From IMG/VR virus record IMGVR_UViG_3300032286_001144, positions 1 to 31,632 of that record: a stretch of DNA of 31,632 nt; one strand, written 5' to 3'. This document shows positions 1 through 7,599 of the stretch, piece after piece (positions within the stretch are counted from its first letter, which is position 1; the number at the start of each line of letters is the position of its first letter). The notes below the pieces were generated by a model that had not been told where the DNA came from, ran no database searches, and worked only from the letters and a program-made list of their open reading frames with translations. The DNA is from a virus. A program made the position numbers and the translations under genes.

Positions 1-20
1 GAGATTCGAATTACGAACGG

Positions 21-776
21 CTAGATAAAAAAATCGTTGAGACCCTCCAGATGGATTTCGTGAACGAACCCACACTTTTGGCACGCATGTTTTACGTCAT
101 GCTTAATTTCTGGAAGATTTTCGAAGAATGCTATGATTCGATCATACTGTTCTTGTGTCAAAGAATCTAGGAAGTTACTAAACTCTTCTTTGCTCGATTC
201 TTTGGTATAGTACAATCCATCGGCGTCGTAGACGTACTCCGAGCATTCATAAATCATATCAAACACACCCTCATCTGTTTCGGCAGAAATCATGTTCTTG
301 ATAGGCGCGAACGTTCTTAGAGTCGGGATTTTTAATTGGATTCCAATCTTATCGGTAATTTGAACTTTTGAGGGTAGATCGTCGATAGGTGGCTTTATCT
401 CTAAAACATTAATCTTGATTGGCATCATATGAGCACAATCAACCTCAACATCATTTCCTTCCTCATCTTTCTCAACTACCTTGTTTCGGCAAAGGTAATA
501 CGTTTCAATTTCTTCGCCGACTGAACGAGCGCGGACGTTTAGAAAAAGATACTCAAGGTCAAATATCGGCAACTTTTCAATGTCTAGTTTATCGTCAATT
601 AGGCAGTTATTGACCACCTGCTTGATCGCTGACAGCACAGCTTCTTCTTCATTGGTCTGCAACGCCATCAGCAGCAGTTTTTCTTCCTTGACAAGGAACG
701 GACGAAACTTGATTGGCTCAGGAATAGAAACCAATTTCACTTCATAAATCGGCAAATCAATTTTAGGTAATGGCAT
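21..776 (-). CDS. gp26: gp26-like baseplate hub assembly protein
   Basis: This 251-aa protein resembles the T4 base plate protein family (gp26 type), which takes part in assembling the central baseplate hub. The C-terminal third carries the family's usual signature: a helical stretch (FSNFLDSLTQEQYDRI, about residues 199-214), then a CxxCG knuckle (C232, C235) and the ending HLEGLNDFF. Two further cysteines (C96 and C114) could complete a four-Cys zinc site; that is inference. The start is supported by a GAGGAT Shine-Dalgarno on the minus strand 8 nt before the ATG. It is the last gene of the minus-strand operon in view and follows the tube-fold gene after a 13-bp gap. Positions 1-20 beyond its stop hold nothing I can assign. 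Confidence 0.82.
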   Translation of the reverse strand: MPLPKIDLPIYEVKLVSIPEPIKFRPFLVKEEKLLLMALQTNEEEAVLSAIKQVVNNCLIDDKLDIEKLPIFDLEYLFLNVRARSVGEEIETYYLCRNKVVEKDEEGNDVEVDCAHMMPIKINVLEIKPPIDDLPSKVQITDKIGIQLKIPTLRTFAPIKNMISAETDEGVFDMIYECSEYVYDADGLYYTKESSKEEFSNFLDSLTQEQYDRIIAFFENLPEIKHDVKHACQKCGFVHEIHLEGLNDFFI

Positions 777-789
777 AGTAAATCATCCT

Positions 790-1482
790 CTATATCTTAA
801 TCGGTGGCACGCTAATATTAAAATTATCTATGGTTGGTGGCTTAATTGGTATTTCTTCAACTATCACTGAAGTATTTGCTTGTCTATCTTCAGCTTCAAT
901 GTACTCAAAATCTTTAATTTCCATATTCTCGAAGAAGAAGGAAACGCTAATCTTATGGAAGTTATCATCTCCCCAATTAGAAGTTAGGGATGTAACACTT
1001 AATGGATACAAATTCTTCAGAGTAACTTTCATTTGCACAGGTTGGTTGTCGACGATTTCATTTATCGTATTACCAAGAACTTCATTACCTTCCTTGAATT
1101 GAATAATTCTTGCTTGGCAAGTAATGTCGTCAAAATACTCATTTCTTGTATTTCTGAAAGAAGTAGTGGCAATCCATTCGTAAAAAAATTCGTACATTGG
1201 AATTTGCGAAGGATAGTAAAAGGTAGCATTAATTTCGCTGTATTCGCGTAGAAATGGCACCTTAATCTTTTTGCTTCCTGGAATTCTATAGTCCGTCGTT
1301 GAAAGAGTTTGACCTGGAAACTCAATAGAATCGCATAAGAATCTGCCGTCACTAATAACGTCTTGAAAAAGAACTCCGCTACTTGCTAGATTTCTTCGAA
1401 TGCATCTAGGTAACGAAAGCAAACTAAACGAATATCTGCAGCTCTTAAGAAAGCTGAAACTTTGTATTCTCTGTAGTGACAT
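790..1482 (-). CDS. Tail-tube-fold protein, probable baseplate-tube junction protein (gp54-like)
   Basis: The 230-aa product carries the signature of the T4 gp19-like tail tube family. From about residue 45 it reads SDGRFLCDSIEFPGQTLSTT, then DYRIPGSKKIKVPFLREYSE, with later segments typical of the tube beta-barrel (TFYYPSQIPMYEFFYEWI; MKVTLKNLYPLSVTSL). In T4, gp54 has this fold and starts tube assembly on the hub. The setting beside gp4, gp26 and gp48 favours that role over the main tube protein gp19, but the exact name is uncertain. The ATG overlaps the stop of the upstream gene as TAATG. Residues 10-35 look unlike the family (rich in Ser, Cys, Arg, Phe), whereas the +1 frame there is open and more protein-like, so a local pair of indels is possible (see findings). 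The C-terminus is proline-rich. Confidence 0.75.
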   Translation of the reverse strand: MSLQRIQSFSFLKSCRYSFSLLSLPRCIRRNLASSGVLFQDVISDGRFLCDSIEFPGQTLSTTDYRIPGSKKIKVPFLREYSEINATFYYPSQIPMYEFFYEWIATTSFRNTRNEYFDDITCQARIIQFKEGNEVLGNTINEIVDNQPVQMKVTLKNLYPLSVTSLTSNWGDDNFHKISVSFFFENMEIKDFEYIEAEDRQANTSVIVEEIPIKPPTIDNFNISVPPIKI

Positions 1483-2030
1483 TAGGTTTTATACACCATC
1501 TTTTCGGTTGGTAGGAAGCACGCCGTTTCCCATTGGTCAGGCTCAATATAGATTATCGAGGACATAATGTGATTAACAAGATAGCGTCTGACACAAGGTT
1601 CAATTAACTGATAACGTCTAGACTGCGACAGTAACTTGTACGACAGCTGCATTCTAGTTGTATCATCGTATTTATCGTTGTTAATGAAGTCTTGGAGGCG
1701 ATCTAAAAGCACCAATCGACTATATGGGTCAAGGTAGTGCAGGTTTAAACCCGTAAAACCGTCAGCGTGAATGTCCATCGGAATGACTAGCGGAAATTTG
1801 TCCCATTGAGGAAGCGTTTCTTTGTACTTCGGGTCATAGTGAAAGAAGTACATGCGCCCAATAAATGCTTTCGGCGAGATTCTATTAGCGTCGTGAAGGA
1901 TGTTCGAGCGGTTGGTCGGGATGCGCATCGCAGCGATTTTGGAACCGAGCCAGTTTCTGGCTGCACCTGTGCGTGGACGGATGCCAGCAGCAGACATCTC
2001 TTTGCTAATTTTGTCAAATAATGATGCCAT
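1482..2030 (-). CDS. Conserved T4-like structural or assembly protein, role unassigned
   Basis: A 182-aa basic protein. It resembles a family seen in T4-like phages close to gp4. The recognisable core is GRMYFFHYDPKYKETLPQWD, then FPLVIPMDIHADGFTGLNLH and YLDPYSRLVLLDRLQDF, followed by a helical C-terminal part with YKLLSQSRRYQLIEPCVRRY and an ending near EWETACFLP-like (here QWETACFLPTE). Some genome annotations attach DNA end protector or virion protein names to neighbours in this position; I cannot confirm any of them from sequence. Its start shares bases with the gp4 stop (TAATG) and its stop shares bases with the next start, so translation is almost certainly coupled along this operon. 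The N-terminal 40 residues are Arg/Lys-rich, which would suit nucleic-acid contact, but that is inference. Confidence 0.72.
   Translation of the reverse strand: MASLFDKISKEMSAAGIRPRTGAARNWLGSKIAAMRIPTNRSNILHDANRISPKAFIGRMYFFHYDPKYKETLPQWDKFPLVIPMDIHADGFTGLNLHYLDPYSRLVLLDRLQDFINNDKYDDTTRMQLSYKLLSQSRRYQLIEPCVRRYLVNHIMSSIIYIEPDQWETACFLPTEKMVYKT
1669..1676 (-). promoter_or_regulatory. Late-promoter-like GATAAATA box inside the 182-aa gene
   Basis: The minus strand reads GATAAATA, seven of eight bases of the T4 late core, about 190 bp upstream of the tube-fold gene start. It could give extra late transcription of the tube-fold and gp26 genes. An isolated match in coding DNA can arise by chance. 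Confidence 0.25.
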
Positions 2031-2464
2031 TAGATCCCCAAATCATCTTCTGTGATTACCATAAACTTCCAGTTGCGATCTTTACAGTACTCAGTCGCAG
2101 CCTTCCATTTCGCTTCGTTAATCCCGTAGGTCATTACTTCCTGGATGTACTGCTTGGTCACACGCTTCTTGGCTTTTGGAGCTACTGCTTGGGACTTCGG
2201 TTTCACCTCTAGAATCCTACTCTCCAACATTCCCTGCTTATTCTTTGTTTGAACGTAGAAGTCTGGAAAGTATCGGTGCCATCGGTTGTCGACGGGCGAT
2301 AAATAAGGGATGACTACCTCTTCACTAGACCACTTCATCACTCCTGGGTTTTCATCCAGGTGCACCATTACTCGGCGTTCCCATAAACTTCTGTAAATAA
2401 TGTTTGTGGGGTCACCTAAATATTTAGTGGGATTTTTGGGACTAAATTTTCCTGAGTATGCCAT
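2030..2464 (-). CDS. gp4: Head completion protein gp4
   Basis: This is a 144-aa homologue of T4 gp4 (150 aa), needed to finish the head before tail joining. It starts MAYSGKFSPKN and matches T4 gp4 along its length (KYLGDPTNIIYRSLWERRV; YFPDFYV; ILEVKPK; AKWKAATEYCKDRNWKFMVI; TEDDL). The spacing of D68 (PDF) and E86-x-K88 (EVK) fits the PD-(D/E)xK, TnsA-like nuclease fold attributed to this family. An upstream in-frame ATG at 2656 would add 64 residues that run into the divergent gene and look non-coding, so I chose 2464. It is the first gene of the minus operon. The gp48 gene diverges only 24 bp away. The last codon overlaps the next start as TAATG. Confidence 0.92.
   Translation of the reverse strand: MAYSGKFSPKNPTKYLGDPTNIIYRSLWERRVMVHLDENPGVMKWSSEEVVIPYLSPVDNRWHRYFPDFYVQTKNKQGMLESRILEVKPKSQAVAPKAKKRVTKQYIQEVMTYGINEAKWKAATEYCKDRNWKFMVITEDDLGI
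2298..2305 (+). promoter_or_regulatory. Late-promoter-like GATAAATA box upstream of the plus-strand operon
   Basis: The plus strand reads GATAAATA inside the gp4 gene (antisense to it), 183 bp before the gp48 ATG. It is the nearest near-consensus late box I see ahead of the hub operon. A weaker CCTAAATA lies at 2415-2422 within a 12-bp palindrome (CTAAATATTTAG, 2416-2427), about 66 bp before gp48. Which of these is used, if either, is not decided by the sequence. Confidence 0.3.
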
Positions 2465-2469
2465 AGATC

Positions 2470-2477
2470 TATTTATT
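2470..2477 (-). promoter_or_regulatory. Late-promoter-like AATAAATA box between gp4 and gp48
   Basis: The minus strand reads AATAAATA in the 24-bp divergent gap, matching 7 of 8 bases of the T4 late consensus TATAAATA. It ends 5 bp before the gp4 ATG, so a transcript starting the usual few bases downstream would be leaderless or nearly so. This makes a promoter role for gp4 doubtful. The same gap on the plus strand supplies the gp48 Shine-Dalgarno (AAGGA, 2478-2482). Confidence 0.35.
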
Positions 2478-2488
2478 AAGGAATAAGA

Positions 2489-3649
2489 ATGGGCGTTGCT
2501 AACACTGCTCCAGCACAAAATACAAATAATGGTACGGAAACACCAAATCCGATTATCATTACCTGTTTTCCACCTCGACTCGGCGTTTCGAAAGATATGC
2601 CATATATGCTCATTAAGGTCTTTGAAACACAAACAGGCGACAAAATACAATCTCAAGACGAAACAAGCAGGTCTTTGAGGGGTGGTGGAGCAAGGGTATA
2701 TAATGTTTTTGACAAAATTGCCTCATCAGACACCACTAAAGGCGCAGCCGTAGGATTCGCGTTGGGTGGAACACTGGGCAGCGCGGCGGTGGGCGGTGCA
2801 GCTGGATTTTTCGCTGATGCTATTGGCACAGAAATAAACACTCTTTTGTCTGCCACATTTAACGAAGAAGGAACACAAGATTACGTCAGCCAAGCCAAGA
2901 ACATGATTAAGAATTTTTCTCTCAAGAGAAATCAGGAAATGTTATCGGGTATGATTGCTCTGATGATTCCTGAGGGAATGACCGCTACTTATGACCAGGA
3001 ATATGAAGGTATCTCGATTACACAGGCTCTAGGTGCTGCAGGGTTCCTCGCCCAAGCTGCAGGTTCAGCAGGAACCTCAACAACAGGTAAGATCAATGGT
3101 GTAAACCCATACCTTGCCGAAGGTGCATCGATGCTCGCTGGCAAATTTATGGGCGAACAGGTTGCTAAGATTGGAACCTTTGCTACCTCAGGAATGGTCG
3201 TCAATCCACAAATCGAATTGCTTTACACCTCACCAACTCTCCGTAAGTTTACTCTAGACTTTCGCTTGGTCCCTAGAAATGAAAACGAGGCTAGGATTTT
3301 GTTTGGTCGTTTCGACAGGCAGCCTAATTCGACTCAGGAAGTGAAGACTAAAGATTTAGGAATTTTAAACTTGTTGAAGTATTATTCTGCGCCAAAGATC
3401 GTAGAAAATACAGGCGGCAGATACTTTATTCCTCCTGCGCAATTCCAGCTAGAGTTTTATCGTGGTGCTCAGGACTTCAACGGTAATCTTTTCAAGACTA
3501 AAAATTGTGTTCTAGAGTCCGTAAACTTAGACTTCGGTCCTAATGGATTTGCAACCCATCGCGACGGCGTTCCTGTTGAAGTGAGAATGCAATTGACGTT
3601 CCAGGAAACCGTAATGCTAGATCGTAATGCTATTCTACAGGGATACTAA
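2489..3649 (+). CDS. gp48: Baseplate tail-tube cap protein gp48
   Basis: This 386-aa protein corresponds to T4 gp48 (about 364 aa), which caps the hub and seeds the tail tube together with gp54. The C-terminal half is characteristic: NPQIELLYTSPTLRKFTLDF, RLVPRNENEA, then LLKYYSAPKIV, GGRYFIPPAQFQLEF and the ending VPVEVRMQLTFQETVMLDR. The N-terminal part holds a Gly/Ala-rich hydrophobic segment (about residues 85-116, GAAVGFALGGTLGSAAVGG and on) and a second Ala/Gly-rich stretch around 180-200, both longer than I would expect in T4. The start has the Shine-Dalgarno AAGGA 6 nt upstream. It opens the plus-strand hub operon; the gp53 ATG follows 3 nt after the stop, with tandem TAA codons between. 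Confidence 0.88.
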   Translation: MGVANTAPAQNTNNGTETPNPIIITCFPPRLGVSKDMPYMLIKVFETQTGDKIQSQDETSRSLRGGGARVYNVFDKIASSDTTKGAAVGFALGGTLGSAAVGGAAGFFADAIGTEINTLLSATFNEEGTQDYVSQAKNMIKNFSLKRNQEMLSGMIALMIPEGMTATYDQEYEGISITQALGAAGFLAQAAGSAGTSTTGKINGVNPYLAEGASMLAGKFMGEQVAKIGTFATSGMVVNPQIELLYTSPTLRKFTLDFRLVPRNENEARILFGRFDRQPNSTQEVKTKDLGILNLLKYYSAPKIVENTGGRYFIPPAQFQLEFYRGAQDFNGNLFKTKNCVLESVNLDFGPNGFATHRDGVPVEVRMQLTFQETVMLDRNAILQGY

Positions 3650-3652
3650 TAA

Positions 3653-4333
3653 ATGTACTTCAGAGGTTTTCCTAAAGTCCCATACACCTTTAACTTCAAG
3701 AATAATAGCCTTGTTGCGGTTACGAATATCTTTTCTAGATTCAAAATTCGTAGTGCCGTTCTGAGTAATACGCTCGCCTTTTACAAGTATCAGGTCCAGG
3801 ACGGCGAAACCCCAGAAATGATTTCTTATAAGATGTACGGCGACCAGAATTACCATTGGCTAATCTGTATGGCTAATGACATCATAGACGGGCAGTTTAC
3901 TCTCCCGCTTTCAAATTCTTCTCTAGAAAATAATATACTTAAGAAGTATGGCTACACTTCGATTGAACAGGCACTAGCAGCGACTCACCACTACGAAAAA
4001 GTAGTAAATACGCTTTACACACAAGCTGATGGGTTCTCAACCGAAACGACCGAAAAGAGCGAAACTTCTTTGCAGCAATACGATTTTACTTCTAACACTT
4101 TGGTCACTAAAACGACCAATAACCCTGAAGTTGAAACGGTAACGCTTAGAGCAAATACAGCCGACATTAATTCTGCTGTCACAGGAACTCTTACGATTAC
4201 TACGACGTATAGATCCGTAAATGTTTACGATTATGAAATTGAACAAAATGAAAAGAATCGTTCAATTAATATATTGAAAAAGCAATACATTCCTTTAATT
4301 GCACAAGAAATGGAATATATGCTCTATGGCTGA
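3653..4333 (+). CDS. gp53: Baseplate wedge protein gp53
   Basis: A 226-aa homologue of T4 gp53 (196 aa), which links the wedges around the hub. The N-terminus has the typical short motif MYFRGFPKVPYTF. Residues about 30-85 form a LysM-like region (FYKYQVQDGETPEMISYKMY, GDQNYHWLICMANDI) that is the conserved core of the family. The C-terminus ends in the usual EKNRSINILKKQYIPLIAQE. The protein is about 30 residues longer than in T4, the extra part being a Thr/Ser-rich stretch around residues 120-185. AGGGA (3639-3643) sits 9 nt before the start. Its last 8 nt overlap the chosen start of the gp27-like gene. Confidence 0.85.
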   Translation: MYFRGFPKVPYTFNFKNNSLVAVTNIFSRFKIRSAVLSNTLAFYKYQVQDGETPEMISYKMYGDQNYHWLICMANDIIDGQFTLPLSNSSLENNILKKYGYTSIEQALAATHHYEKVVNTLYTQADGFSTETTEKSETSLQQYDFTSNTLVTKTTNNPEVETVTLRANTADINSAVTGTLTITTTYRSVNVYDYEIEQNEKNRSINILKKQYIPLIAQEMEYMLYG

Positions 4334-5714
4334 TGTAAATACAAATACGTCGTCTCGGGACGTAACGATTGAACAATTAAAATTAATTGGCTCGAACGGC
4401 GAGACGTTTGCTATTGACCAAGGCGGATTTGTAGATATGATTAATATCTACGAAGACCTCTTTATGCCCGTAATTACTGGCACGATTCAGATTACGGACG
4501 GAGCTGGTATATTTCCGCGTTTAAGTATGCACGGAAACGAGTATTTGTTAATTACATTTACTCGTCCAGCAGACTCTGGGATGCCAGAAGAGAAGTATAC
4601 CAAGACGTTTCGCATCTACAAGTGCGAGAATAAGCGTCCGTATGAGAAAAGCCAGGCTCAGCGTTATGTGCTACATTTCTGCTCAGAAGAATTGGTTTTC
4701 TCAAACCAAAACACTTTATCAAGAAAATTGAGAAACGGTTCGGCTACCGAGCACGTCCTTAGAATTTGTAGAACAGATCTAAAGATTAATAGAAAAAAAC
4801 TGAAGCCAAGCAACTTCGAACGTTCCCTCGGCACAACCGAATTGATGTTGACACAATACAAACCTCTAGAAGCAATTGAATATTTGTGTTCTAGAGCATA
4901 TAATTCTAATGAGTCAACATTTCTTTTCTTTGAGAATAAGGACGGATTTAATTTCCTTTCTATTGAAAGTTTAATTAAACGCGAAACAATTATTCCGTTA
5001 CAATACAGTACAGCAAAAATTACTCAAGACCAAAAGACTTCGTCATTTGCTAATTACAATGCCGTAATTGATTTTAATTATTCTAGGGTATTTGACGTTT
5101 TAGAAGGTACAAAAGGCACCTCCCACAACGGAAGATTGTTTACGCTCGATCTAATTACTCAAAAGTATCAAAAATATGACTATTCGTACTACAACGAGTA
5201 CAATAGAAGAATGTTGATGGACTCGAACAATATCGCTAGTAAGGTTAGTTTCCCTTTCAACGACGCTAAAAATCGTAACAATAAGACGCTTTACGAAGAA
5301 TATGGTGGTGGAATAAATTTTTGGTTAACCAATAAGGGTCAGGGCAACCTTCAATACTTCCAGGATCGAGCCGTGCGTTCCGTAGATACAAATATTGAAA
5401 GAACGCTCCTACAAAGAAAAGCGCAGCTGAGCCTATTGAGAAGCGCAGAAGTCGAGTGTGTCGTTCCAGGAAACCCAGGACTCACCGTAGGAAGAATGGT
5501 AGAATTTGAGATTCCTGCATTTATGAAAGAAAATGACAACAAGCGAATGACAGACCCATATCTTTCTGGCAAATATATAATTACAGGTCTATGCCATACT
5601 ATCGTCGGCTCAACTCTACAAACGAGATTGGCGCTGTCGAAAAATTCCCTTAATGACAATTTGGATAAATTTGATTCAAATAGTGAAAATTTTAGGAAAG
5701 CGAGAGATTATTAA
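4326..5714 (+). CDS. gp27: Baseplate hub protein, gp27-like
   Basis: A 462-aa protein at the hub position, between gp53 and gp5. It is larger than T4 gp27 (391 aa) and sequence identity to T4 is low by eye; the call rests on context plus a hub-type layout. The N-terminal domain begins VTIEQLKLIGSNGETFAID and has IYEDLFMPVITGTIQITDG, resembling the first barrel of hub proteins. The C-terminal part has VPGNPGLTVGRMVEFEIP and KYIITGLCHTIVGSTLQTRL, typical of the last hub beta-domain. I chose ATG 4326 (MADVNTNTSS) rather than ATG 4299, which would overlap gp53 by 35 nt and add nine residues (MHKKWNICS). The Shine-Dalgarno is weak, so coupling to gp53 is likely. The stop overlaps the gp5 start as TAATG. 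Confidence 0.72.
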   Translation: MADVNTNTSSRDVTIEQLKLIGSNGETFAIDQGGFVDMINIYEDLFMPVITGTIQITDGAGIFPRLSMHGNEYLLITFTRPADSGMPEEKYTKTFRIYKCENKRPYEKSQAQRYVLHFCSEELVFSNQNTLSRKLRNGSATEHVLRICRTDLKINRKKLKPSNFERSLGTTELMLTQYKPLEAIEYLCSRAYNSNESTFLFFENKDGFNFLSIESLIKRETIIPLQYSTAKITQDQKTSSFANYNAVIDFNYSRVFDVLEGTKGTSHNGRLFTLDLITQKYQKYDYSYYNEYNRRMLMDSNNIASKVSFPFNDAKNRNNKTLYEEYGGGINFWLTNKGQGNLQYFQDRAVRSVDTNIERTLLQRKAQLSLLRSAEVECVVPGNPGLTVGRMVEFEIPAFMKENDNKRMTDPYLSGKYIITGLCHTIVGSTLQTRLALSKNSLNDNLDKFDSNSENFRKARDY

Positions 5715-7423
5715 TGCAAACTACTGACTTTATGTGTATGATTATTTTTGTGTGGTGGTTTGGTGTGGTTGAAAACCGCATGGATCCGCTCGAACTTGGA
5801 CGTTGTCAGGTTCGTTGCTTTGGTTGGCATACTGAAGACATAAACCAGATTCCTATCGAAGAACTCCCATGGGCTCAGCCTGTTGTGCCATATGGTGTTA
5901 AGTCTGTACAGCCACCGTCAGAAGGTACGATGGTATTTGGTTTCTTTGCTGACGGTAAAGAAGCATTGTATCCAATTATCCTAGGAACAGTTCCAGGCAT
6001 TCCGCAAGAATTGCGTGAGAGCAATCAAGGGTTCGCAGACCCATATACCGATGCGGAAAAGAATAGTTCTCAATTCCCTAGAAAGGTTAAGCAAGCACTA
6101 ACTCCTATCAACAATAGAGGCGTGCAGGTAACTGATGCTAATGCCAAGCGTTATCCTGGAATGGTTAATCTAAATGAACCAACCTTGTCTCGACTTGCTA
6201 GACCATTGAGAAATGAAACTGCTACTGGATTTTTTATTGGAATCGTTCCATCATCAATTGCTAACACGACCATTGATATCCAAAGAAAAAATAGAGTTGC
6301 AAACGTAAAGAGTGCTTCGTCTGACAAGTATAAATGGAACGAACCATTCCCTTCATTTGCCGCAAAGTACCCATTCAATCATGTCACAGAAACAGAATCA
6401 GGACATGCATTTGAAATGGACGACACCCAGGGATTTGAGCGCGTCCAGCTTTCCCACAGAGTCGGTTCTACTTTAGAGTTTATGTCTGAAGGCGATGTCA
6501 AACTCAAGTCTATGAAGAACAAGTATGACATTACCATGGGCAACAAATACGAATATATTAACGGAAAGCGCGACGAAACTATTCAGTCTGATATGTACCT
6601 TCGCGTTAATGGTAAACTAATCATTCAATGCAATGGTTTGCAAATCGCTTCGGCAGGTGATATTGACATGAAGGGGCAGAACGTCAGAATTACTGGTGTA
6701 AACAAATTGAACCTCTATGGTGCTGAGGTTGGTATTAGTGGAGTGAAGACTTCTATTGTTGGCGCAACAGATTTTAATGCTTTTGGTGGTACTCAATGCA
6801 GAATAAGCAGTGGAAGCCTACTCAGCCTTTCGGCATCTATCGTAAAAACTAGCGCACTGAGCACATTTACTGAGGCGATTATGATTAACACTCAGGGAAT
6901 TCATAATTTGTTTACTCCACTACCCGCACCTCCAGACTACACAGAACCTTCTAAGCCAGCTAAGTCTAGTCGCGCAAAAGTTGCTACTCCTGTGCTCAGT
7001 CCTGTTTCGGCTAATTCTAACAGAAAACCTAAGACCGACAGGTATGGACGACAAGAGCAATTGAAGACTGAACTAGATCCGAAGGCAGCAAAGGCACAGG
7101 CAGCGGCTATTGAAGCAGCAAAGAACAAGACAGTTACTGCAAATGATAGTATACTCAAGGACGTAGTCATTCCTGCAACAACGTTCTCGTTCTCTTCTAC
7201 TATCGACGCAAATACTGGTGCAATATCTTCTGTCACCAAGTTTACAGATGTTACAGTTAACCTAGATAGTAGTAATCCAGTACAAGTTGGAAGTACATCA
7301 ACAACGTCGTCGAAGATTTCGCCTGCACCAGAAACCAGCTCTCAAAAATCAGCGGGAACAATTTCAACGCCATCAACAGTACCAGACTATAGTACGTCCA
7401 ACACCGTTGTTACGGGTGGATAA
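5714..7423 (+). CDS. gp5: gp5-like central spike / hub protein without lysozyme domain
   Basis: This 569-aa protein is the needle of the baseplate. Residues about 13-95 are the gp5 OB-fold (WWFGVVENRMDPLELGRCQV, RCFGWHTED, then GTMVFGFFADGKEALYPIIL). Residues about 220-400 match the VgrG/gp5 C-terminal part: TESGHAFEMDDTQGFERVQL, then repeated short beta turns (SEGDVKLKS, INGKRDETIQSDMYLRVNGK, SAGDIDMKGQNVRITGVNKL) expected to form the trimeric triangular beta-helix. The lysozyme domain that lies between these parts in T4 gp5 is absent. The last 150 residues or so are Ala/Ser/Thr-rich and low in complexity. The ATG shares bases with the gp27 stop. The N-terminus before the OB-fold (MQTTDFMCMIIFVWWF) is unusually hydrophobic. 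No PAAR tip protein is seen next to it. Confidence 0.85.
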   Translation: MQTTDFMCMIIFVWWFGVVENRMDPLELGRCQVRCFGWHTEDINQIPIEELPWAQPVVPYGVKSVQPPSEGTMVFGFFADGKEALYPIILGTVPGIPQELRESNQGFADPYTDAEKNSSQFPRKVKQALTPINNRGVQVTDANAKRYPGMVNLNEPTLSRLARPLRNETATGFFIGIVPSSIANTTIDIQRKNRVANVKSASSDKYKWNEPFPSFAAKYPFNHVTETESGHAFEMDDTQGFERVQLSHRVGSTLEFMSEGDVKLKSMKNKYDITMGNKYEYINGKRDETIQSDMYLRVNGKLIIQCNGLQIASAGDIDMKGQNVRITGVNKLNLYGAEVGISGVKTSIVGATDFNAFGGTQCRISSGSLLSLSASIVKTSALSTFTEAIMINTQGIHNLFTPLPAPPDYTEPSKPAKSSRAKVATPVLSPVSANSNRKPKTDRYGRQEQLKTELDPKAAKAQAAAIEAAKNKTVTANDSILKDVVIPATTFSFSSTIDANTGAISSVTKFTDVTVNLDSSNPVQVGSTSTTSSKISPAPETSSQKSAGTISTPSTVPDYSTSNTVVTGG

Positions 7424-7426
7424 ATA
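7419..7426 (+). promoter_or_regulatory. Late-promoter-like GATAAATA box at the gp5 stop
   Basis: GATAAATA (seven of eight bases of the T4 late core) contains the gp5 stop codon TAA and runs into the ATG of the 57-aa small ORF. If active, the transcript would begin inside that small ORF and serve the 648-aa gene with a leader of roughly 190-200 nt. Confidence 0.35.
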
Positions 7427-7599
7427 TGTGTTTGAAGTATGATGATATTCTCAGAACTCGCGAGATAATGGATAAGGTGTATGCCAATCAATCTCTAGAC
7501 GAAAAAGAGATTGAAGAACTAAAATCGGTTGGTTTGGATTATAACAAACTAAAAAAAGTTGGCAAATTGTATAGTATGAAGGAGAACGTGTCTTCCTAA
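7426..7599 (+). CDS. Small 57-aa protein of unknown function
   Basis: An ORF starting MCLKYDDILRTREIMDKVYA and ending YSMKENVSS fills the gap between gp5 and the 648-aa gene. I do not recognise it. It is charged and mostly helical in appearance (DEKEIEELKSVGLDYNKLKK), with no membrane segment. The ATG lies 2 nt after the gp5 stop, with GGGTGGA upstream as a moderate Shine-Dalgarno, so translational coupling to gp5 is plausible. Support is the tight junction, the open frame and phage-like codon use; there is no family match. A late-promoter-like box overlaps the start. A strong AAGGAG (7579-7584) near its end has no obvious start codon to serve. Confidence 0.5.
   Translation: MCLKYDDILRTREIMDKVYANQSLDEKEIEELKSVGLDYNKLKKVGKLYSMKENVSS

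Noticed and set aside
790-1482. Main tail tube protein gp19 as the name of the tube-fold gene
   Set aside because: The family signature fits, but its place with gp4, gp26 and gp48, away from sheath and portal genes, fits the baseplate-tube junction role better; the name is left open.
1787-2212. Plus- and minus-strand ORFs of 60-76 aa inside the 182-aa and gp4 genes
   Set aside because: They are in other frames of well-supported genes, with no ribosome sites and no protein-like composition.
2465-2656. N-terminal extension of gp4 from ATG 2656
   Set aside because: The extra 64 residues overlap the gp48 gene and have no likeness to the family; T4 gp4 also starts MAYSGK.
4299-4325. Upstream ATG for the gp27-like gene
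   Set aside because: It would overlap gp53 by 35 nt and add MHKKWNICS, which merely reads gp53 coding sequence in another frame; ATG 4326 gives a normal N-terminus and an 8-nt overlap.
7551-7557. A AAA AAA slippery heptamer in the frame of the 57-aa ORF, as a programmed -1 frameshift into the 648-aa gene
   Set aside because: After a -1 shift the frame meets TAG at 7572-7574, so it cannot reach the 648-aa ORF, which opens only from 7575.
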